From contig WION01000010.1 of the NCBI GenBank assembly GCA_015039365.1, positions 682,001 to 746,000 of the forward strand: a DNA stretch of 64,000 nt. The letters are read 5' to 3'. A model generated the notes under the pieces. That model was not told the DNA's origin. It saw only the letters and a list, made by a program, of their open reading frames with translations, and did not search any database. The number at the start of each line of letters is the position of its first letter. Within the stretch, counting starts at the first letter, position 1. Made by a program: the position numbers and the translations under genes. Positions 55,795 to 64,000 of the stretch are shown one piece after another. Source of the stretch: Amanita rubescens (taxonomy: Eukaryota; Basidiomycota; Agaricomycetes; Agaricales; Amanitaceae).

Positions 55795-55912
55795 CCGTGA
55801 CATTGCCAGCTCGGTTTAGCCACACAGGTGCAATTCGAAGTGGATGTCTGTGATATTCACCGGAAAGCTTCTTATCAAAGAAGTCATGCAACGAGCGACG
55901 GTGGAATTTCAT
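55795..55912 (-). pseudogene. NLR C-terminal relic
   Basis: Translates on the minus strand to SLHDFFDKKLSGEYHRHPLR, matching the N1 region SLHDFFQDKKRSGEYHIHPL with one codon lost. Nothing else of the gene is nearby. Confidence 0.75.
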
Positions 55913-56010
55913 TCAAGGCGCGCAGTCACAAGGGCATTTACAACATACGATAAATAGAAAGGAATCTCGCCACGCCTACCGCTATCATAACACCACCGAG
56001 GCTTAAACAC

Positions 56011-58260
56011 TCACTCACCTCTATTCGGGGAGTGTTCAAGCTGTAGCGTACTGCTCACGCTTTCCAACGGGGATATGGGTGTTTCCTCCGTAACGTTAGA
56101 AAGGACGTGCGGATAGGGAAGTTGTACTACTGGCGTGCTGCTCATGCTTTCAAATGAGGACACGTTGTCCGACGTATCGCGTCGCGACCGGGGTGCAACA
56201 GACTGCTGTAACTCTGCATTATTTTGATTGCCACTGCCACCCCTGCGGTACCAGCTCGTGCTGCCGGCCCTCTGCGTTTGGTTATGTTGGGTTGTAGACG
56301 ACTCGGAGGGGGCCGGAATTTGGTCCGCAGTAGTAGGCGAAGGTGGCGTTGACGGAAATTGTACAACCGGGGGGGCAGGACTTGAAGGAAGACTAGGTAC
56401 CTCTACAGAAATTCTTGGAGACGTCCATTGCGAAGATTGTACAACCTGGTAGTATTCAATCGGGCTGGGACTCGAAGGACGACGAGGCGGCACTACAGGA
56501 ATCCCCGGGGACCTCGATTCATTATCTGGGCGGGAAGGGCGACGAGGTGCCTCGACATAAATACTTGGGGACCTGTGGACAGCTGCCGTGCGTCGTGGCC
56601 GTCTTCGCCGTGATTCTTCGCTCGAATCTTCAGAGCGGTAATGTCGAGCTTGTGTTGGTTTGTCCTTGTGACGTGAAGCTGAGGGCTTTGGTTCACTTTC
56701 TTCGCTGGAGTCCTCCGAATGGCGATGCCGGTGTCGTCCTCGCCTGTCAGGGCCACGTCGTTCATGCCTGTGACGCGCAGGGGAGAGACGAGTTTCTGAA
56801 TCCATGGATGTTTCCTCCGTAACGGCAGAAGCGAGGTGATAGGTCACTTGCACTGGCGGTGGCATTGAAGATGGGATATATGCGCCAGGGGGATAACCGG
56901 CTGACGGACAATGAGGCTCTACGAATGGGGAAATCGGTATTGATGACATACGAAGTAGAGATGGCATGTCCGCCATGGGAGGCTGAGGAGATCGATGTGG
57001 CCCGCTGGTGGGAGGACCTGGGACGCCTGCTACAGGTCCATGTACCAGCGCGGCCGCCTGGATCATATGTTTGATTCGTTCACTCCACTCCTCCTCAATG
57101 TCACTATACTGCGAAAAAGTGATTAGGATGAGGCAAAGATGGAGGAAAGCGATGAAGAGGAAAGCGGATGTGATGATTTTGACATCGATTTCGACACCGA
57201 GCGAGAGAGGGATATGAAGGCAGTTAGTGTTGGTGGGTTGACCTGATGCTTGCTGACTCGATGCTTGCCAAATGACAGACATGAGGCATATGATAAAGAG
57301 GACGATGGACCTAGAAGGCGTCGTTAGGTAAAGTATACAAAGAATAATAGCGGCGATACCATGCGAGCCAGACGAAGGGAAGGGAAAGTAGAACAAAAAA
57401 GTTCCACCAGGTGTTATGGGAAGAATGAGGCGCGCTCTAAGAATAAGGTTAGAAGAAAAGTTCATTAATGACATCAATGGGACCGTCTTTGACCTGGGCC
57501 AACTGCATTGCTTTGTGAGGTCTGCGCATCGCTTCAAATCTGGTGACATACAAGCAGCCGAAAAAAAGGCTCGTGAGGGCGCTGATCAGTGACATGAGTG
57601 CTGTGGATTGTACGAGATGGCTCCCTGATCCGCCCAACTGGAGGAGGTTATAGATGGCCCTTGAGTTCTGTTAGTCTGCCTTCAGAGATTTTCACGAACT
57701 TCTCGCTAGACTCACGAAAGGAGCAACACCGATACGATGTTGAGAGTGCTCCACTCTTTCAGCGTGGAATCAATGAAGTCGCTCCAGGAGCTCTTCACTT
57801 CTTCCCAGTGTTTGGGTCTCCAAGAACCGGCTGGAGGACCGCCTATGTAACGAGAGGCCATTTCGTTCTCTGTCAAGTGTACACCATTGAATATTCGATG
57901 AACGGGTTTGCGGTAGAAGAAAGGTAGAAACAGGAGCACCGAAAAGTACAGGAAGCGAGGCAAAGCGGTGAGTGCGTGGACGATGCCCTTGATGTCATTG
58001 GCAGTGGCTGGCGGGATAGGGTCTGCCGTGAAAGGATCGAAGTGGTATCCTGGGAACGCCAGTGGCGCATGCCAGCCATCGTAAGTCGGGAATTGATTGG
58101 GCTGGTGCGGTTCTTGGTGTTGTGTGGTTGAGGGGAGACGGGGCTGCTTACCTGCGATTGGCTCGCTTGGACGATATTGTTGCCTCTGTTGCTTCCGGCG
58201 GGGATTTGAAAGTCCCACATAACTGGACCTGGAATCTGCTGTAGTTCTGTAGTCTGCCAT
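56011..58260 (-). CDS. Multi-pass membrane protein with long disordered Ser/Arg-rich tail
   Basis: Starts at MADYRTTADSRSSYVGL (58260). The first exon ends KEWSTLNIVSVLLLS; following exons add YNLLQLGG..TALMSLISALTSLFFGCLYV, WWNFFVLLSLPFVWLAW, SIVLFIICLMSVIWQASSQ and TSAFLFIAFLHLCLILITF, for about five hydrophobic segments. The pattern (KHWEEVKSSWSDFIDSTLKE before TM1, VWLAWSIVLFI after an intron) recalls a family common in Agaricomycetes whose function is unknown. The last exon ends with a ~350-residue tail rich in Arg/Ser/Pro (DRRGRHRHRHSEDSSEESEP, PRRPSRPDNESRSPG). A partial, rearranged copy lies at 61.5-62.2 kb. Confidence 0.75.
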
Positions 58261-59867
58261 GTATGGTGAGCCGAAAATCTAGTCTCCGTCGCTGACCCAA
58301 TAGACGATAGCCGATACATCATATAGTACCACGTGGGAAGTGAAAAGTCCGTCGTGTGAGATCTGGCCAGGACTGGAAGTCACTAGATAGTGTCGCGTCA
58401 CATCGTGCGAGAGATAGTGAAATCTTTGTCCTGCGACAGTACAATATCCTACTAGATACATTGTATCTCGTATCAGTTAATTTTAAGTTATTGTCCTATC
58501 ATAGGACACAGAGTCAAAATTCACCTAATAAGGCGCGTGAACTTTGTCAAATTTGCATCCGAACCTTGACTCCGCCAACAGCTGCAAGAAGTCCGCGAAT
58601 GATGGTTTCACTACTTGGCTTGCTCTATTCAGTTGAACTTGCTTACTCTCATCAATCTCAAATGAGCGCATCACTAGACTGACCCACAAGCTGAACTCCA
58701 GAGTCGGAAAAACGGTAGTAGCGACACGTGCAACATGCGGGCAACAGCCTTACTGCATCGGCCACCCTTCCTGCCATCAATTCATCCGATGCCACGCACA
58801 ACTCGGAGCCGCTACCACCTCTGACGGCCACACCTGCATTTGGGAATGAGCCGCTCAATGAACACCTCGTATGCCAGTGGCTGTGTAATCCGAAGTTGGC
58901 TCAACGAAGCAGAGGTCGCAACAAGGTAAGCCACCGTCTCAATGACCGCCACTGCCGGCCGACACGAGATAGCCCAATTTGGTGCGACGAACATGTTCCC
59001 GGACAATTGTTTCGTTCGTTTGGTTGGCGTTTGGGAGGTATCGCAGTCCTTTTTTCGGATCTCTATTGAACATGATGCTAATCACTTATCGACAGCCAAT
59101 GGAAGACTCTCCGCAATAGTGGTTGCCAAATCCGGTATTGCGAACTACATGTCGCCCCGCACACGATGAAAGAAGCAGTTTTGGACCCTATCCATACCCA
59201 TTTACATCACGCACACACCCTCGCCTACCGCCCCGCTCTGAAACCACCCACGCATCTCCAGCAACCACTCGGCACCTCTCGCAACCCTTGGCAACCACCA
59301 GCAACTGCCCAGTGCCCGGCACCTGCGCACCCTCGGCAACCACCCGACATTTCCTGAAACCACCCGAACCGCGTCTCCGCCTCCCGCAACTCTTGACGAC
59401 CACTCCGCATCCGCCTCGCACCCGTGCACCCTCGCCAAACCGAACCCTGGATCTACGACAGTTCTACGTCCTCGTTGCTGGGTATATGTATCTAGAAGAA
59501 TTACATTAGATTTCACCATTTTCTAATATATATTGTTTCGTGAATCGTCTGAAATCGTGGCAAATATATTCAACTGGATTGACCATGTCTAGGCCTGTCT
59601 GGACAGCTATGGTGTACAAGTGGGCCCAATATGTCGTGCTAGAACATGGGAGAACTGGGGAAATATAGGAAGGCTCGACTAACACGATCCTACAGGATGC
59701 AACACGTTCTCGTTATATAAAAAATCTAGCTATTCTATTTTTTCGTTTGATATCTAGCGGGGTCGGGTTGTTTGATGAACGCACGATTTGGCACTATGTG
59801 ACACCATATCCCACGACGGAGTTTCCACTGGGATATTCAATACCCGAAAATAAACCACCAAGACCTG
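58261..59867. other. Intergenic with low-complexity stretch
   Basis: No gene supported. 59200-59460 is C/A-rich (see repeat entry). Confidence 0.45.
59210..59455. repeat. C-rich imperfect CAACCACC-type repeats
   Basis: GCAACCACC, GCACCTGCGCACCCTCGGCAA and GAAACCACCC recur with variations. Open frames through it on both strands are composition artefacts. Confidence 0.6.
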
Positions 59868-60030
59868 CAACGCCTATTCCTCAGGGAAAAGAACGACGCT
59901 TCCAGCCGGTTGGCGTTCCACGTGGATTGAACAATGGCAGACTCGCCGGCTCCAGCGCCGAGCAGGACCATTTAGCCACATGATGCATGACACGGAAATG
60001 AACCGTCAATCCTGATGTTCCGAATCACTC
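59868..60030 (-). pseudogene. NLR P-loop relic
   Basis: CCTCAGGGAAAAGAACGACG, CAATGGCAGACTCGCCGGC and GGACCATTTAGCCACATGATG match the ASFFFLRN to Walker A to WLNG region of N5/N6 (about 26200-26310) in order, minus sense. A ~25-bp piece between them is missing. Confidence 0.7.
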
Positions 60031-60152
60031 AGTCACTGGCGGCTGGATCTTCACACGATGCTTCACATGTAACCATATGGACTAAATAATGAGCATCTCC
60101 GGAGCGCTTTTATACCGTCTGTTATATTGCTTGATAAGAATCGGGCTTTACG

Positions 60153-61308
60153 ATGTTCACAGTCACATTCGTGAGTTTTTTTGGAGGACGTTTTGGGCGC
60201 TTCTTTGACTTATGACTCGTATTTCTTCCCCAGATTCGGCATGGCGAGTCCAAGGACAATCTGGTAGATGCATTACCTGGGGAACAGGGTACATAATGTT
60301 GATCTCGAGCTTTAGAAACGCATCTGGGCAGGCTGGAAGGATACGCCCTTGTCGGAACTAGGTGCGTCAAGTTGCTGTACATACTGCGGGTTGACTAGGA
60401 CTGATCAAGCGTAGGCGTCCAGGTAAATGCAAGTATCGTGACGGCGCATCCTCAGTATCAATCCCCTGTTTTAGCAAGCGGCAGCTCTCGGACAATCATT
60501 CTCTTCCGTACCAGTCACTGTAATATACGCATCGCCTCTCAAACGAGCCTACTATACCGCACTTTCCATCCAGGAACGCCAAGCTACGCAAGTTAAACTC
60601 CATGTCGAGCCCGACCTTCGAGAGCAGAACTTTGGTATGGCCGAGGGGCATACCTGGATATTGAAAGACCCGGCTATCGACGCGGCAGTGTCCAACCCTA
60701 ACAGCGACGAAGCCCTTCAGAAGGCTATACTTGACTTGGCTGCCCAAGGCATCTTTGCCGTCATCCCTGACCGCAAACACAAGTTCCCTGAAGGCGAATC
60801 ATTGGATGATTTGGCCGTTCGCGCCGGACGGGCGTTGAGAGAGTGTATTTTGACGCCCTTTGCAGAGTATGTCAAGAACGGTAGCCGGGAAGACGTCCAT
60901 GTCGTTGCTGTGAGCCATGGCCTGTGCATAAGCGAAATGATGGCTGCGCTCGTAAGGCTCGATCCACAAGCGAATCACAAAGTGTCATATAAAGGACTTT
61001 TGAATACCGCATGGACGAGGGCTGTAATAAGCGCCAGAGTATGTCGATTTGAATGATCGTTTCTTGTTTATTTGACCTTTTATTTTGATCCAGGACAACT
61101 TTACTGGCTCGTTTGACCCATCTAATCCTGCTCCCTTGGAGGTCAAGGTTACAGACATCAATAATTCGGATCACCTCCAAGTATTGGTAATCCTTATTGG
61201 TTTACATGTTGAATTTTTTCTGATGTGATCCAGAACACAGCTAAGGCTCCAGAGCTCGATGACGATGCTCGTAAATACTTTGCTGGGGCAACTACCATTG
61301 GCACTTAA
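60153..61308 (+). CDS. Histidine-phosphatase (phosphoglycerate-mutase-like) family protein
   Basis: Seven exons (60153-60170, 60234-60263, 60316-60361, 60415-60422, 60475-61038, 61094-61186, 61234-61308) give 277 residues. The motifs fall in order: MFTVTF then IRHGESKDNL (catalytic RHG), RIWAGWKDTPLSELG, QQAAALGQSFSSVPVTVIY, ASPLKRA, EPDLREQNFGMAEG, LAVRAGRALRE and VVAVSHGLCISEM (second catalytic histidine). This is the histidine phosphatase superfamily; the GVQQA and LREQNFGMAEG signatures suggest a cytosolic TIGAR- or fructose-bisphosphatase-like enzyme, but substrate cannot be read from sequence. The fourth exon is 8 nt, needed to make G-V-Q across the frame. All catalytic residues seem present. 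Confidence 0.85.
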
Positions 61309-61539
61309 TTGTAACTTGGCCTCCGATAAGGTTGGTTTATTTGGTAGAACCTTTGTATCCTGCCTTGGACCGAGCTATCGGACGTCTTTGAATACCACCT
61401 ATTGTTTGACATTCGTGAGCTACCAACGAGCTCCTTATAAACTGGGGGGTGCGGCAGAATGCCATTGGGCATGTCGACGCGCGACGAGTCAATAACTAAT
61501 CGGTGACGTGCCACTAACGTGACATTGCTATTTTTGCAA

Positions 61540-62227
61540 GACATTGATGCTGAACATATGATCCAGGCGTCCCAGGCCCTTTCACTAGCGGGCCACATCG
61601 AGCTCCTCAGCCTTTCACTCTGGATCCCATGGGGGACATACATACCATCTCTACTTCGTATGTCATCACCGATTTCCCCATTCGTAGAGCCTCGTCGTCC
61701 GTCAGCCGGTCCCCTGACGCGTATATCCGCTACTGCCTGGCCGTGATTCTTCGCTCGAATGTCGAGCTTGTGTTGGTTTGTCTTTACTATGACGACGCTG
61801 GAATCCTCCGAACGGCGATGCCGGTGTCTTGCGAGGGCCACGTCGTCCATGCGGCCCATGCCTGTGACGCGCCGGGGAGAGACGAGTTTCTGAATCCATG
61901 GATGTTTCCTCCGTAACGGCAGAAGGGAGGTGATAGGTCACCGGTCACTTGTACTGGCGATGATCCTAGTGATGATGCTCCTGGTCGTGGTGGCATCGGT
62001 GTCACTATTGTTGGGGCTGTGTAGGGCAACATGTACCGATTATGATGGCGAGGACGACCACGACGCACGGCAGCTGTCCACAGGTCCCCAAGTATTTATG
62101 TCGAGGCTCCTCGCCTTCCCGTCCAGATAATGAATCGAGGTCCTCAAGAATTCCTGTAGAACCACCTCGTCGTCATTTGAGTCCTTGCCCGATTAAATAC
62201 CACCGGGATATACAATTTTCGCAATGA
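61540..62227 (+). pseudogene. Rearranged partial copy of the membrane protein at 56-58 kb
   Basis: Three blocks match the tail exon of the gene at 56011-58260: 61556-61735 in plus sense (MIQAS..., RMSSPISPFVEPRRPSAG), 61740-61965 in minus sense (TEETSMDSETRLSPARHRHG, then SSEESR), and 62042-62225 in plus sense (SPSRPDNESRSSRIPVEPPR). Frame is broken in each. The middle block is inverted with respect to the others. The TM part of the parent gene is absent. Confidence 0.8.
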
Positions 62228-62234
62228 GAGCGTT

Positions 62235-62330
62235 CATGGCGCAACTGTTTGTAATTCCAGGTATATCATATGCTAATACGCGTGATGGACGTGGTGGTAC
62301 AAGTGTCATTAGTTTCAATCCATTTGACCC
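62235..62330 (+). pseudogene. NLR C-terminal tail relic
   Basis: LFVIPGISYANTRDG matches LFVIPGMFYANRHDG of the N1 tail (2371-2420). It abuts the third block of the rearranged copy. Confidence 0.6.
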
Positions 62331-62509
62331 TCCTGCTTTGCTATTGCATGACGAAACATATACTTAAATAGTACCCAACGCTGTGATACGCTCAAAAGGT
62401 GACAAGGCAACTTGTTTTGGACACGAGTTTGAGAGCTGCAAGGACTATTCATCATTGCATAACTGAACGACAAAAATAACAGGACTACTCGTAAAGTACT
62501 TAACGAATA

Positions 62510-63169
62510 TCATATACCAAGTTCATGACGGAGCCGTTGGTCCTTAATCGGCACGCACAAGTGATACGGTGGGCTACCGCCGATAACTCCAATACCGCCT
62601 GCGAGCTGCTCCTTGGTACAACTATGATTATATACGTTGCCCGGGAACCATATGGATAATGCGTCATTACGAAACTGAGGCTGCGTATTTTCCACACCCT
62701 CGGTCATTGTGGAGGGTAAATTAGCCTTCTACAAAATGACCATCACATGTAAGACGTCACATTGTTCAAATTGCGAGAAACCACTTACCTGTTTGAGGCT
62801 TTCTATGTTTTGCACCCGTCTCAATCCCTCGATCCTATTGGCCTCGAGATATTTTGACACGCTTTCTACCTCCGGCCAAAGTCCCACAAATTCTCCGTTC
62901 GCGATTTTCACATATACATCTCCAATCAAATTCAAGCTCGATTCGCCTTTCACGGAAACCGCTACCGACCAGAGACCATTTATCCGTTGTTTCGCCTCAT
63001 CTTCAGTAGCCGGCCTGGGGAGAGGCTTAGGTTCCATTCCGAGCTTTTTTTTGATGCTTTGCAAGTGGTCTCCTCTTCGATGAATACTGGACGTCATCGG
63101 AGAGACAGGAATCGCCGCCACGACCGATATGCCGAGTACAAAGATAAGTAGCGTGCGTAAGAATAACAT
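62510..63169 (-). CDS. Secreted protein of unknown function, copy B
   Basis: Exons 62789-63169 and 62510-62728 give 199 residues. The signal peptide MLFLRTLLIFVLGISVVA is nearly the same as in copy A (49477-50194). The mature part reads QRINGLWSVAVSVKGESS, NRIEGLRRVQNIESLKQ and a Cys-containing end (NHSCTKEQLAGG, HLCVPIKD). Compared with A it lacks the second intron, and the C-terminal exon is unrelated or highly diverged. Start chosen at the first Met of the signal peptide; upstream in-frame codons extend to 63259, but they would mask it. Confidence 0.72.
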
Positions 63170-64000
63170 TAGTGACGATCTACGTTGGCAAACATGAGCG
63201 AGTTGATTGGCCATCAGTTTATGTGGTATTGTGAATTGCTTACTGATGGGAAATAGCAAGAGAGTGTGGAGATGGGGACCAACGCTGAGGTTTAACGAGG
63301 GAGTACCTGTATAGAGACCAGCTCTAAGGTGCGAGGTGTTGTAAATGGAGACCAGCTGAGGTTTCGTGAGGCGGACGCAGCCTCAGGCCATTTTATACGG
63401 GTTGCGTTGATCGTTGATCGGATGAATGAACCACCAGTGGCCATGAAACCCACAAGTTGGATCAGCCGATCCCAGGCCACAGCCGGACCCACCCAGCTCT
63501 ACTCATGACGCCTAACTGCAACAGTTCCCGTCCGTTTCGCAGCTTGTGCCAGTCTGAGGCCATGCCAGCCTCCCTGTTCCTCTATGCAAAACACCGTATT
63601 GGTTGGTCCGTTACGGTCATCCCAGGTTTCGACAAGGACATGATCACATCTGCACCATCAGATGGCGTTCAAAAATAGCGATAAAATCAGATACATAAGT
63701 TGGCGTTGCCAGTGTTGCTGATCTTTTGCATAACCATCATTAGCTCGGAGAGAATCGGGAACCGCGTCAAAAGAGACCTCATTCGTGTCACCGCGGGATA
63801 AGCAAATGGGGAAGAAACGTCGCATTCCCATCCCGCATTCCGGCGCTTCTAAGCGAGGTAAGGAAAATATCACTCCTTTCTCTGAAAAACGGTGAGGGCT
63901 ACTTATGTATTCTCGACGTTGATTGCATGTTTACACTTAGGGAGGCCTGCGCCTTTAAAGTCATTGCTGCCAACGAGCACAAAGTAAAGAATGGCGCAGA
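63170..64000. other. Intergenic to right edge
   Basis: A short direct repeat (AGAGACCAGCTCTAAGGT and GGAGACCAGCTGAGGTTT, 63315 and 63348) was seen. No coding support. Confidence 0.4.

Noticed and set aside
61305..61859. 184-codon open frame on the minus strand
   Set aside because: It runs through the rearranged gene copy and joins blocks of opposite sense, so it cannot be an original gene.

Overview
The window is nuclear DNA of a filamentous basidiomycete, most likely an Agaricomycete. Genes are split by many introns of about 45-70 nt. The gene families are typical of mushroom-forming fungi: short NACHT NLRs, an M35 metallo-endopeptidase relative, HNH_2 proteins, an F-box/WD40 protein, a Mep-type ammonium transporter, a Crinkler-type gene and P450 debris. 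Nothing bacterial or viral was seen.

The dominant theme is one expanding and decaying family of small NACHT NTPases, called N0-N7 here, plus at least six relics. N0 (left edge), N1, N2, N3 and N4 lie in the first 15 kb; N5 and N6 are adjacent at 25-28.8 kb; N7 is at 41.7-43 kb. N3, N5 and N6 are intact. N7 is open but lost its tail to a stop codon. N0, N1, N2 and N4 carry frameshifts. The shared plan is a short first exon with a patterned motif, a phase-1 intron, a NACHT NTPase, a conserved helical region, and a variable C-terminal tail with one or two hydrophobic segments. No WD40, ankyrin or TPR sensor repeats are present. Relics lie at 4.8, 40.4, 48.5, 55.8, 59.9 and 62.3 kb.

Between the NLRs lie ordinary genes and secreted or effector-like genes. 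From left to right: a nested tandem-repeat block (8.6-10.3 kb), an acidic protein of unknown function, a small HMGN/H1-like chromatin protein, a Bet1/Sft1-type SNARE, an HNH_2 nuclease-like gene, a tRNA-Asn with an 8-nt intron, a four-TM protein, a GPI-type aspartic peptidase, a six-cysteine secreted protein, a frame-broken Crinkler gene (NTPase plus restriction-enzyme-like C terminus), an M35 relative whose HExxH has become YAFSY, and a small single-pass membrane protein made of tiny exons.

The right half holds an F-box/WD40 gene head-to-head with N7, a P450 pseudogene, two paralogous ~199-aa secreted proteins, an ammonium transporter, an HNH pseudogene, a membrane protein with a long disordered tail plus a rearranged copy whose middle block is inverted, and a histidine-phosphatase (phosphoglycerate-mutase-like) gene with an 8-nt microexon.

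Taken together, this looks like an accessory, rapidly turning-over chromosome segment in which NLR copies are born and die beside housekeeping genes. The most interesting candidate system is the NACHT family with an exon-encoded N-terminal motif and a membrane tail. All exon joins were worked out by eye from GT/GC-AG sites, frame and family similarity; no transcripts or searches were available.
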